DNA of 16,498 nt, taken from NCBI GenBank assembly GCA_002348465.1, contig DEBI01000008.1, positions 2,258-18,755 of the forward strand, given 5' to 3'. Below the pieces are notes generated by a model, which saw nothing but the letters and a program-made list of their open reading frames with translations, searched no databases and had not been told where the DNA came from. The translations under genes were made by a program, and so were the position numbers. The stretch comes from Gemmatimonadales bacterium UBA2960. Lineage in GTDB: Bacteria > Gemmatimonadota > Gemmatimonadetes > Longimicrobiales > Gaopeijiaceae. The stretch's first letter is position 1. The number at the start of each line of letters is the position of its first letter. Below are positions 7,317-15,160 of the stretch, in pieces.

Positions 7317-8563
7317 CAGCGTGCGGTTGCTAGGTCTCCCATTGCGTCAAAGACTAGGCCAAGCAAGTCATTCATTTGGTTGCCTCGGATCCAGCGGGCA
7401 ACCACCACAAGCTCATTAGCAGGGTCGACGTAAACGAGGTTTGACCCTGCGCCTGAGTGAGTCCATGTATAATCAGGCGCATTAGAGTAGCGGCTGCCGT
7501 CTGGGTTTAGCATGTAGTTCATGAATCCGTATGACTCGTTTACATCACCTGGCGTTGTGGACAGGTCGATCCACTCCTCGGAGATGATCCTTTTCCCGTC
7601 CCACATGCCCTTGTGCATAGTGAGCAATCCGAAGCGAGCGAGGTCGTAGGCATTGATTAGCATTCCGCCACCCCAATGGCTCCCTCCGCTTGGCGCCTGA
7701 ACCATGACACCGTCCATGATGATCCAAGAGTTCTGATATCCATGCCAGCGCCAGGTGGGTGACGCACCGATCGGGTCCATAACGTATTCGCGCAGGACCT
7801 CCGGAAGGGGACGACGCCATACGCTAGTAGCGGCTAATGCGAGGAGGTTCACTCGAGTGTCGTTGTATTCATACACTGTGCCGGGTTCGACACGCTCCCT
7901 CGTTAGCCATGTTGATCGATCTTGGTCGGGCCTGTCTGCCCATTCGGGCTTTCCCCATAAAGTGCCCTCCCAATCACTGGTCTGCCGAAGCAGGTGGTCC
8001 CAGGTGATTTTCTGGTTGTTGTCAGATTCAAAAAGTAGCTTTGGGCGCCTCCCCTCCTGATCGTTCGGTTCACCATCCCCTGGCTCGAGGACAATTGGCG
8101 GCATGTAAGAGCGCAACCGGTCATCCACGCTTCGTATTAATCCTCGGTCCCAAGCCAAGCCAACAGTCGTGGACAGAAAGCTTTTGGCTACACTGAATGT
8201 GTTGTCGACTTTCTCAGGGTCGCCCCATTCAGCGACGATATATCCCTTGTGCACGATGACACCACTTTGGGGGGCGCGAACCGTGAATGGCCCGATGGCC
8301 TCTCCTCTCGGCTCTCGGCCAAATGACATGTCGTGATTTAGTGCGAGATCTCTGGGTGAGGTTGACTCCGCGGCTATAGCGAATTGGACCGCTTCGGCGA
8401 GCTTTACAGGATCAAAACCTGCTGAGGCCGGATCTAGCCGCTCCCAGTCGAGGTGAGCGCCAGGCCAGTAGTCCTGACCAGATGACAGTGAGGGAGTAAC
8501 CGCAACTGCCAGTGTGAAGAGGATTGCTACGGAGAATTTGGAGGTTAGGGTGTATCGAATCAT
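7316..8563 (-). CDS. Secreted serine hydrolase, beta-lactamase/NylB-like fold (class C-related)
   Basis: This belongs to the beta-lactamase-related serine hydrolase family (DD-peptidases, esterases, class C beta-lactamases and NylB-type amidases). A signal peptide spans about residues 1-29 (hydrophobic SVAILFTLAVAV, then SLSSGQ), so the enzyme is exported. The catalytic SxxK is SVAK at 124-127, and the nucleophile Ser124 and Lys127 are both present. The YxN-type tyrosine is probably Tyr233 with Asn234 (YEYNDT). The third motif is HSG at 369-371 in THSGAGSNLVYVDP. The segment GGGMLINAYDLARFGLL (298-314) and a downstream Trp-rich region are characteristic of esterase/amidase members rather than true beta-lactamases. 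Length (415) is normal. The substrate cannot be predicted. The first ATG is used; only a weak GAG precedes it. It is followed by the lipoprotein gene and diverges from the AddB-like gene. Confidence 0.88.
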   Translation of the reverse strand: MIRYTLTSKFSVAILFTLAVAVTPSLSSGQDYWPGAHLDWERLDPASAGFDPVKLAEAVQFAIAAESTSPRDLALNHDMSFGREPRGEAIGPFTVRAPQSGVIVHKGYIVAEWGDPEKVDNTFSVAKSFLSTTVGLAWDRGLIRSVDDRLRSYMPPIVLEPGDGEPNDQEGRRPKLLFESDNNQKITWDHLLRQTSDWEGTLWGKPEWADRPDQDRSTWLTRERVEPGTVYEYNDTRVNLLALAATSVWRRPLPEVLREYVMDPIGASPTWRWHGYQNSWIIMDGVMVQAPSGGSHWGGGMLINAYDLARFGLLTMHKGMWDGKRIISEEWIDLSTTPGDVNESYGFMNYMLNPDGSRYSNAPDYTWTHSGAGSNLVYVDPANELVVVARWIRGNQMNDLLGLVFDAMGDLATAR

Positions 8564-8702
8564 GGTAAGCTCACGTCGTATCGTGATGGACAGTGGAAAG
8601 GCTACGGGAGATAGGACCTTGGCGCTACGGGCTCTCCCCCACGCCGTGCGAGAAACGTATCTTGACTCTTATGCTGGCCGCAGGGTTTTCACCGTAAAAT
8701 GA
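8550..8702 (+). CDS. Possible 50-codon ORF leading into the AddB-like gene
   Basis: A frame opens at GTG 8550, preceded five bases earlier by a full GGAGG (8540-8544). It runs 50 codons and ends in TGA that overlaps the next gene's ATG as ATGA. The product would be a small basic peptide with no recognisable domain. The AddB-like gene has no ribosome site of its own, so coupled translation from this ORF would explain its start. Against it, the first 14 bases and the GGAGG lie antisense within the serine hydrolase gene, and the peptide has no known relatives that I can name. Treat as a hypothesis. Confidence 0.25.
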   Translation: MYRIMVSSRRIVMDSGKATGDRTLALRALPHAVRETYLDSYAGRRVFTVK

Positions 8703-11700
8703 TTGACCCCACTACCACACCTCGACTCGTAGGTTCTCTCGCTGCCGTATCTCGGCGGCATCGACTTGCTCGGAAGCTTATCGTAGCTCCTACGCATGCG
8801 GCCGGACGCGAACTACTAAGGCGACTAGCAATAGTTGGTCAAGGATGGGTTGGGTTTGAGGTGCTCACACCCCAGAGGCTTGCTCAAAGGTTGGCACAGA
8901 GAAGCTTAGACCAAGAGAACCTCGATGTTGTCGATAAGTTCGAGCAGTTAGCCCTCCTGGATCGTGCTTTAGATTCTGCCCTAACTGCTGAGGAAGGAGT
9001 TTTTGGTGAACTGTCGGAAGGGGTTGGGTTCAGGGAGCGAGTGCACGGAGCGATCCTAGCTTTAAGGTTGGCGGAAGTCTGTCCACGAAAGCTTGACGAT
9101 GCGCGTTTTGTTCAGTGGGAAAAAAAGCTTTTTCTAGTTCGTGTGCTCCAACGGTATGAGCGTTTGTTGACGGAGAGGTGTCGGGCAGATACGGCTACGG
9201 TACTTCGACTTGCGATGGCGGAGCTAGAAACGGAAGGAGGCGGTATGCCAGCGGCGCTGGAAGCCGATCAGCTTCTCCTCCTGCCGGGATTATCGATGCG
9301 GGGACTTTATGGCGACTTGATCTCGGCGCTGTCTGCGCGGGGAGGTCGTGTGCTAGAGACTGATCCTGTGATTGGGCTCGATGTTCCTAGGTCTCTCCTT
9401 TGGGGCCGATCCGGAGAGCCATCCTCAGGATCGCACCTATACGAGCCCAGTGAAGCAGTTGGAGGAGGTGAGTTTGTCTTCTTCAGTGCAGCATCAGTTG
9501 ACGTCGAATTACGTGAGGTCTTGAGGCGAGTGGTAGAGCGGGGCCTCTCGTGGGACCAGGTTGAGATCATAGCGGTAGACGGGACTACTTATGGTTCGGC
9601 GCTTCATGCTATAGCGAGTCAGCTTGGGATTCCGGTCACATATGCAGCAGGACTGCCGATCAGCCGAACCCGAACGGGTCGTGTAGTGAAAGCATATCTG
9701 GACTGGATAGAAGAGGGTTTTCATGCTTCGTTGATCCGCCGTCTTCTTGAAGCTGGCGACCTCAGGCCACCCAAAGGCAGAGGAAATCATGCGCCGGCTG
9801 CATTGGCTCGGAGGTTCCGGAGTTTACGAATCGGTTGGGGTCGTAAACGCTACCGCACTCAGATTAATGAGGCTCTAAAGGGCGTAGACCGCATGGAGAG
9901 AGGACAGACGGAGCCCTTAGACCGTTTCGAACGTCGCCGGAACCGAGCGCGAGAGGAAATCGAAGCGATCCGGGCAATCCTGTTCCCGCCTCTCAAGGAG
10001 ACGCCGACGATCCCTGATCGTATGGTTGGAGATACCGATCGCGTATCACCGGCAGAGATCGCGCGTGGTCTGAGGTCTTTTCTCCGCAGAGTAACACGTG
10101 GACGTGGAGCAGATCGCCGCGCACGAGAGGAGGTATCCCGAGTTCTTGAGCGGATTGAGGCAACGCTAAATCGCAGAACGGATTTTCGTTCTGCGGTCTC
10201 GATTCTTCGACGTCACTTGGACCTCAGAGTACGTCCGGAGATCTTTGGTGATGATCCTGACGGGACAGGTGCGCCTTGGACGTCGACAGGCGGAGCTCTC
10301 CACTTGAGCGATTTGGAGCATGGAGGTTACTCGGGTCGTGAGGCGGTTTTCGTGGTAGGGCTGGATGCGGAAAGGATGCCAGGAGGCGTGAGGCAGGACG
10401 CCGTGCTCCTGGACAGCGATCGCAGAGTGCTAGGAACCGGCCTGCTCACTTCAACTGAGGCTTTTCGTGAGAGGCTCTTTAGTTTCGCTGCGATGTTCGC
10501 ACGTCTCAGGGGCGTCGTCACGATGAGCTTCGGAGCGTGGGATGTTTCTGGGGCTCAGACAATTGCCCCCTCTTCTATCTTGCTTCACGCGCTCCGGTTA
10601 GCTCGCGGTGATGCATCATTGACGTTTGACGATCTTCAGGAGGCTATCAGTCCCGTCATCAGCGCGATCCCGGGGGCAAAGCGTCCAGCGCTTGATGGAG
10701 ATGACGTTTGGATGCGGGCCTTAGGAACTGACTCAAGCATCAAGAGAGGTGTCGCGTCGGTGCGTGGATCATTTCCGGGGCTTGATCGTGGCCTAGCTGC
10801 TGATGAGGAGAGAATGTTTGGTGACCCAGGTCAGGTTCACGGGATAATCCAACCACGACCGGAGGAATTAGATCCTCGTGTGAAGGACGGAGTTGTTCTT
10901 TCAGCAAGTCGTCTAGAGGCACTCGCCAGTTGTCCGCTTCGGTACCTGCACAGCGTGGTTCTGGGAATCCGTTCGCCGGATGATCCGGAACTGGACCCAG
11001 ACTGTTGGCTGAACCCACTTCAGCGTGGTAGCCTGCTTCACAGCGTGTTCGAAGCGTCTCTGCGAACGTCTCGAGCAGATGGGATCAAGCCAGACGAAGC
11101 TGACTTTGAGGGGCGGGCACTGGACATTCTAGAAGAACGGGTCGGTGTATTCCGATCCCAAGTTCCGGCTCCGGGAGAGGGTGCACTGAACAGAGAGGTC
11201 GCCGGCCTTCGGGAAGATGTGCGATCGTTTGTCCGAATGATTCGTAGTGACAGCGCTGACAGTATCGCCTTTGAGCTGAAGTTTGGGATTGACGGCGATG
11301 AGCCGGTGGTAATCGCGTTAGAGGGAGGACGCTTGCGCCTCAGAGGTGCCATCGATCGAGTGGACCAGGATCTTCACGGTCTACATGTGATCGATTACAA
11401 GACCGGTAAAGCGGATGATTATGGTGCGGATGTATTCGGAGGAGGCCGCCATCTACAACACGCTATATACGCCAAGGTCGCTGAGGAGCGGCTGGGTGTA
11501 GAGGTGGTAGACGGTCAGTACCACTTTCCCACAAGGAAAGGTCAGAATCAAAGGGTCGTCTATGATCGGGATGAGATGAGCCGGCTTGAGGATCTCCTTG
11601 AGCTTCTCTTGGATGGCGTGATGAGAGGGCACTTTGTGCCTACTAACGATCCCGAAGACTGCAAGTACTGCGACTTCTCAGATATATGTCGTGCACGTCG

Positions 11701-11815
11701 TGGGAAATATGGGAAGGTTTCTTCGCCGCTTGCGACATGGGCGAAAGAACATACGGGTGATGTTGTATCGCCTGAGTTCGAGCAGTTCCAAAAGGTCCGT
11801 TCTTTCGAAAAGTGA
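8699..11815 (+). CDS. AddB/RecB-like PD-(D/E)XK nuclease with iron-sulfur cluster motif
   Basis: The 1038-residue protein resembles AddB, the second subunit of AddAB helicase-nucleases that process double-strand breaks for RecA. The N-terminal P-loop-like region (VAPTHAAGRE, 29-38) lacks the GKT of a working Walker A, so ATP hydrolysis here is unlikely. Inactive helicase-like domains follow, with SGREAVFVVGLDAERMPG at 545-562. The C-terminal nuclease has His781 (RGSLLHSVFE), Asp886 (GAIDRVD), Asp899 and Lys901 (IDYKTG), and Gln920/Tyr924 (QHAIYA): a complete PD-(D/E)XK set. Cys745 with Cys988-x2-Cys991-x5-Cys997 matches the AddB iron-sulfur 'staple'. No AddA-type helicase lies in the window. 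ATG 8699 overlaps the TGA of a possible small ORF and has no ribosome site. The nuclease call is firm; calling it addB would need its partner. Confidence 0.85.
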   Translation: MIDPTTTPRLVGSLAAVSRRHRLARKLIVAPTHAAGRELLRRLAIVGQGWVGFEVLTPQRLAQRLAQRSLDQENLDVVDKFEQLALLDRALDSALTAEEGVFGELSEGVGFRERVHGAILALRLAEVCPRKLDDARFVQWEKKLFLVRVLQRYERLLTERCRADTATVLRLAMAELETEGGGMPAALEADQLLLLPGLSMRGLYGDLISALSARGGRVLETDPVIGLDVPRSLLWGRSGEPSSGSHLYEPSEAVGGGEFVFFSAASVDVELREVLRRVVERGLSWDQVEIIAVDGTTYGSALHAIASQLGIPVTYAAGLPISRTRTGRVVKAYLDWIEEGFHASLIRRLLEAGDLRPPKGRGNHAPAALARRFRSLRIGWGRKRYRTQINEALKGVDRMERGQTEPLDRFERRRNRAREEIEAIRAILFPPLKETPTIPDRMVGDTDRVSPAEIARGLRSFLRRVTRGRGADRRAREEVSRVLERIEATLNRRTDFRSAVSILRRHLDLRVRPEIFGDDPDGTGAPWTSTGGALHLSDLEHGGYSGREAVFVVGLDAERMPGGVRQDAVLLDSDRRVLGTGLLTSTEAFRERLFSFAAMFARLRGVVTMSFGAWDVSGAQTIAPSSILLHALRLARGDASLTFDDLQEAISPVISAIPGAKRPALDGDDVWMRALGTDSSIKRGVASVRGSFPGLDRGLAADEERMFGDPGQVHGIIQPRPEELDPRVKDGVVLSASRLEALASCPLRYLHSVVLGIRSPDDPELDPDCWLNPLQRGSLLHSVFEASLRTSRADGIKPDEADFEGRALDILEERVGVFRSQVPAPGEGALNREVAGLREDVRSFVRMIRSDSADSIAFELKFGIDGDEPVVIALEGGRLRLRGAIDRVDQDLHGLHVIDYKTGKADDYGADVFGGGRHLQHAIYAKVAEERLGVEVVDGQYHFPTRKGQNQRVVYDRDEMSRLEDLLELLLDGVMRGHFVPTNDPEDCKYCDFSDICRARRGKYGKVSSPLATWAKEHTGDVVSPEFEQFQKVRSFEK

Positions 11816-11856
11816 CGGGCGAATCATCGGTGGTCATAGATTACTCGATCGCTAGG

Positions 11857-11891
11857 GTCCGTCAGCTTGTGAGCGCGTAGCTGGACGTTTT
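11857..11891 (+). terminator. Possible terminator after the AddB-like gene
   Basis: GTCC (11857-11860) and AGCT (11864-11867) together pair with AGCTGGAC (11879-11886), giving an eight-pair stem with a three-base bulge and an 11-base loop. G and then TTTT follow. It sits in the 78-base gap between two converging genes, where a terminator is expected. The bulge and short T-run keep confidence modest. Confidence 0.4.
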
Positions 11892-11893
11892 AG

Positions 11894-12871
11894 TTAGCGT
11901 GGCGTTTCACCAGACAAAATTTGCTTAAGTACGCTTCTATCGATATTGCCTCCGGATACCACGGCGACTGTCCGTTGATTACTCGGAAGGTGATGGAGCG
12001 CCGCCGCAACGGAGCTAGCGCCTGCCCCTTCTGCGATAATGTGAGCCTTGGATACAAGGGTACGAATGGCATCGCAGACCTCAGAAATTGAAACGATCAG
12101 TGAGCTTTCGATAAGAACGCGAGCCAGTGGCCACATGTCCTCCAGCACGCTGGTCCCCCCGATTCCGTCGACGAAGGTAGGCGTGCGCCTGATCGCGGTC
12201 GCGGCACCTAAAGAAAAGGAAGCCGAGAGAGGAGCCGCTGTTTCGACTTCAGAAGCGTACACTGGGATGCTGGGTGTACGTTCTCGGATGGCCGCTGCGA
12301 TCCCGCAACTCAAGCCTCCTCCCCCGAACGGAACTACGATGGCATCGACCTCGGGAAGTTGTTCCATAATCTCTAGGCCAACTGTGCCATTCCCTGCGAT
12401 CACGTCTGGATTGCTCACTGGATGTATGAAAAACCCTTTCTCCGACGGGTGCCCGTGCTCTACTAGAACCTGCCACCATTCGTTGAACGGAACTGAAATC
12501 ACTTCTCCTTGAAGGCGTTTTATAGCATCCGTCTTTGCTCTGGGAGCTGTGTCTGGAACGATGACACGACAAGGCAGCCCCTGTCGTTTTGCCGCGAGGG
12601 CTACGCCTTGAGCCATGTTGCCTGCACTGGCTGTATAGACCCCATGTTCTAGTTGTGCGGGATCTGCTAGACCGATCGCATTGGCTGCTCCCCGGATCTT
12701 GAACGACCCGATCGATTGTAAACATTCCAGCTTAAGCCAGATCCCGCCTTGATCCCGTCCGTATCCGTCCAATGGAATCAGTGGTGAGCAGGTCACGTCT
12801 TCGGTTATGCGTTCGCGTGCTTCGCAGATTTCTTGGGTTGATGGAATTGTGATGGGGTCAGATGTGCTCAT
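11894..12871 (-). CDS. PLP-dependent threonine/serine dehydratase-like protein
   Basis: This is a fold-type II PLP enzyme of the threonine/serine dehydratase family, which deaminates beta-hydroxy amino acids to 2-oxo acids. The 325 residues cover only the catalytic domain. There is no C-terminal ACT-like regulatory domain, which argues against biosynthetic IlvA and for a catabolic or other specificity, such as threonine, serine or hydroxyaspartate. The Schiff-base lysine is Lys58 in GSFKIRGA. The substrate loop is SAGNMAQG (82-89), where most relatives have His instead of Met86. The phosphate-binding glycine loop is GGGGL (183-187). A late SGGNID (about 309-314) places the residue that contacts the pyridine nitrogen. 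Its ATG overlaps the thioesterase stop as ATGA, so the two are co-translated. The exact substrate is not determinable. Confidence 0.85.
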   Translation of the reverse strand: MSTSDPITIPSTQEICEARERITEDVTCSPLIPLDGYGRDQGGIWLKLECLQSIGSFKIRGAANAIGLADPAQLEHGVYTASAGNMAQGVALAAKRQGLPCRVIVPDTAPRAKTDAIKRLQGEVISVPFNEWWQVLVEHGHPSEKGFFIHPVSNPDVIAGNGTVGLEIMEQLPEVDAIVVPFGGGGLSCGIAAAIRERTPSIPVYASEVETAAPLSASFSLGAATAIRRTPTFVDGIGGTSVLEDMWPLARVLIESSLIVSISEVCDAIRTLVSKAHIIAEGAGASSVAAALHHLPSNQRTVAVVSGGNIDRSVLKQILSGETPR

Positions 12872-13401
12872 GGGCCCAGATCGCCCTGTAGATCTAGTTC
12901 TGCACGAGCCTCCTCCACGGTCATGCAGTAGGGCCGGAGGATCTCGATGAGTTCTTTCGGCAGCGGCCGGGTCTCAAGAGTGTCCCTTGTCGTGCAAACG
13001 AGCACTTCGTGTCCCGATACGGCAAGTCGCCCTGCAGCTAGGTGGAGTACGTCGAAGTTGATTTGCAGTGAGCTAGTTCCGAACCTAGTAAAGTAGGCAG
13101 CGACACGTAGCTCGTCGTCTAGCCGTGATGGGTAATGGAAGTCCGACTCGAGGTGCACCCTGGGGAGCCACATATCCCATCGGTCGAAGACTTCGGAGTA
13201 CGGCACGCCTGCACTGCGGAAGAGTTCCATCTCGGCGAGTTCGAAGAAGCGCACATACGCGCCATAGAAGATGATTCCAGCTTTGTCGACCGCTGACCAG
13301 CGGACACGTTCGTTAATTGTGAAGAGGGACATTTCCTGGGGATTTTTGAGAGCGAATGCAATCAAGCTGGTCTGGAGCGTCAGTGTAGGGTAGCCTCTCA
13401 T
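12868..13401 (-). CDS. Hot-dog fold acyl-CoA thioesterase (4HBT/YbgC-FadM type)
   Basis: This is a single hot-dog domain of the 4-hydroxybenzoyl-CoA thioesterase family, which hydrolyses acyl-CoA thioesters in the cytoplasm. The active-site segment is VRWSAVDKAGIIFYGAYVRFFE (about 33-54), with the family Asp in VDKAG. Strands and a DDELRVAAYFTRFGTSS stretch follow, as usual. Two starts compete. ATG 13401 gives 177 residues with GGTGGAG eight bases upstream, but it adds about 23 residues with no family match and leaves only two bases to the divergent gene. ATG 13332 (MSLFTINERVRWS, 154 residues) begins where the family normally begins and leaves room for promoters, but its AGGAA abuts the ATG. 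I think 13332 is at least as likely. It is coupled to the dehydratase downstream. The acyl-CoA substrate is unknown. Confidence 0.85.
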   Translation of the reverse strand: MRGYPTLTLQTSLIAFALKNPQEMSLFTINERVRWSAVDKAGIIFYGAYVRFFELAEMELFRSAGVPYSEVFDRWDMWLPRVHLESDFHYPSRLDDELRVAAYFTRFGTSSLQINFDVLHLAAGRLAVSGHEVLVCTTRDTLETRPLPKELIEILRPYCMTVEEARAELDLQGDLGP

Positions 13402-13403
13402 TC

Positions 13404-14717
13404 ATGCCACTCCACCTTACTCAGATCGAGCGTGAACTCCTAGCCGGCTCTTCCGGGGAAGCTACAGCGATGTGTATGCGTGTAGTTATTGCGGCAGCCG
13501 AGCTTCTTGGCGCGGAGTCGCTGGTGGAGATTTCGTCTTCCCATATAGACGGATGTCTCTACCACGGGGATGGTGGGGTGGAGTTCGCAGAGGCGCTCGT
13601 GAAAGGTGGGGGTCAAGTAGCGGTGCCGACGACGCTTAACGTGGGGGCACTCGATCTTTTGCATCCAGATGTCGTCCAAGCGGATGCTCACAACACCGAT
13701 ATGGCGCGAAGACAGATGGAAGCGTACGTAGCGCTGGGTGCTCAGCCGACGTTTACCTGCGCACCGTATCAGGTTGGCCACGAACCTAAGGTTGGTGAGC
13801 AGGTAGCTTGGGGTGAGTCAAATGCGATCGCGTTCGTTAACTCAGTTCTTGGAGCCCGCACCGAGCGTTACGGTGATTTTTTGGACGCCTGCTGTGCGCT
13901 GACTGCACGAGCGCCGTTCTATGGTCTGCACGTAGAAGAGAATAGGAAAGCAACTGTAGTGGTGGATGCCACCGGCGTCCCAGAGACCTTGAAGTCACGG
14001 GACGTTTTTTACCCGGTTTTGGGTACGTGGCTCGGCTTGGAGTTGGGTAGTGAAATTTCTGTGATCAGGGGCCTGCCAAGCACGACGACGCGAGACCAAC
14101 TGAAAGCTCTGGGTGCCGCAGGTGCTTCGTCGGGTGCTGTTGCATTGTTTCACGTCGAAGGAGTGACCCCAGAGGCACCTACGGTGGAGTCTATTCTTAA
14201 GTCAGCTTCCGATCGGCCCGTCGCCAATCTGACAGACGAGAGTAGCTTTGCTGGCGCTGACCTAGTTCGAATGATTGAACTTGAAGCTCATGGTATCCAG
14301 GCTGCCCTGGAGCGCTTGAGCACTGCAGGCGATACCGAACGCATTGATGCGGTTGCTTTAGGAAGTCCACACTTCAGCGACTTAGAATTCCGAGCACTCC
14401 ATCGATGCCTACGGGGTCGCCGTGTTGGGGTGCCCTTCTACGTATGCACGGCAAGGGATACGCTGTCTGAAATGGATGCAGCTGGGATCTCGAAAGACCT
14501 TAGAGAGTCGGGCGTTGAGATTGTAGCGGACACGTGTGTGGTGGTTACCCCGATTCTAGAAGCGAAGGTTGGGGTACTCATGACTAACTCAGGTAAGTTT
14601 GCTCATTACGGTCCATCTAATACCGGATATGACGTTCTTTACGGTTCATTAGAAGACTGTGTGGAGTCGTCTATTACTGGTTCCGTTGTACGAAATCACG
14701 AGGTCTGGACGTGGTAA
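13404..14717 (+). CDS. Aconitase X-type dehydratase, large (catalytic) subunit
   Basis: DUF521/aconitase X catalytic subunit, 437 residues, iron-dependent and cytoplasmic. Characterised relatives dehydrate cis-3-hydroxy-L-proline in bacteria or mevalonate 5-phosphate in archaea. Visible family motifs are SSSHIDGCLYHG (44-55), PTTLNVGALD (75-84), TCAPYQVG (118-125), GESNAIAFVNSVLGAR (137-152), RAPFYGLHVEENR (169-181), LGSPHFSDLEF (319-329), DTCVVVTP (376-383) and TNSGKFAHYGPSNTG (394-408). Candidate metal or cluster ligands are Cys119 and Cys378. The GSPH form, with Ser321, is from memory more typical of bacterial members than the GCPH form of archaeal ones, so the hydroxyproline activity is the better guess. 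The start fits the family N-terminus, though its ribosome site is weak. It overlaps the small-subunit gene by seven bases. No pyrroline-2-carboxylate reductase or proline racemase is visible to confirm the pathway. Confidence 0.88.
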   Translation: MPLHLTQIERELLAGSSGEATAMCMRVVIAAAELLGAESLVEISSSHIDGCLYHGDGGVEFAEALVKGGGQVAVPTTLNVGALDLLHPDVVQADAHNTDMARRQMEAYVALGAQPTFTCAPYQVGHEPKVGEQVAWGESNAIAFVNSVLGARTERYGDFLDACCALTARAPFYGLHVEENRKATVVVDATGVPETLKSRDVFYPVLGTWLGLELGSEISVIRGLPSTTTRDQLKALGAAGASSGAVALFHVEGVTPEAPTVESILKSASDRPVANLTDESSFAGADLVRMIELEAHGIQAALERLSTAGDTERIDAVALGSPHFSDLEFRALHRCLRGRRVGVPFYVCTARDTLSEMDAAGISKDLRESGVEIVADTCVVVTPILEAKVGVLMTNSGKFAHYGPSNTGYDVLYGSLEDCVESSITGSVVRNHEVWTW

Positions 14718-15145
14718 AGGTCGGTGAGCTATCCATCGAACTGGAGGGAAGGCCGCTCGTGGAAGGGCAGGCTAGAGGGCCGCTGCTCAAGCTCACCCGC
14801 CCGATAAGTTTCTGGGGCGGTGTTGACCCCGTTTCGGGTCTTATAGTAGATCCACGGCACCCCGAGTTCGATCTGTGCATAACTGGTACTGTTTTGCTTA
14901 TCCCCGGGGCGGTGGGTTCTAGTTCCTCAAGTGCGATCCTGCTGGAACTTCTTCGCGAGGGTACTGCACCTGCCGCGATCCTGATGGGTAAGGCGGATGC
15001 AATTCTTGCACTGGGCAGTATCGTGGGACTAGAGCTTGGGTATGCTTCGATACCGATTCTTGAGGTGACTAGGACTGACATTGCTCGTTTCCCGGACCGG
15101 GCAGACGTTTGCATAGAAGCGCAGGGAAGGATCACTGTTAACTGA
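14711..15145 (+). CDS. Aconitase X-type dehydratase, small (swivel) subunit
   Basis: This is the DUF126 'swivel' subunit that completes the two-chain aconitase X enzyme. In single-chain relatives it is fused to the catalytic part. The 144 residues show ISFWGGVDPVSGLIVDPRHP (about 32-51), the serine-rich loop GSSSSSAIL near 69-77, GTAPAAILMGKADAILALGS (83-102) and a closing YASIPILEV. The start is GTG 14711, seven bases inside the large-subunit gene. GAGG at 14699-14702 lies eight bases upstream, which supports independent reinitiation. Separate subunits point to the type II arrangement. Only about 15 bases separate its stop from the end of the antiporter gene, and I see no clear terminator between them. 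Confidence 0.88.
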   Translation: MVKVGELSIELEGRPLVEGQARGPLLKLTRPISFWGGVDPVSGLIVDPRHPEFDLCITGTVLLIPGAVGSSSSSAILLELLREGTAPAAILMGKADAILALGSIVGLELGYASIPILEVTRTDIARFPDRADVCIEAQGRITVN

Positions 15146-15160
15146 TCTCAGTGCATCCTT

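Noticed and set aside
8564..8698. Promoter for the AddB-like gene from TTGACT at 8662-8667
   Set aside because: No acceptable -10 hexamer lies at the right spacing; the nearest, TAAAAT at 8695-8700, is far too distant.
12048..12725. Long frames on both strands overlapping the PLP dehydratase gene
   Set aside because: Low-complexity translations without motifs, lying over a well-conserved enzyme gene.
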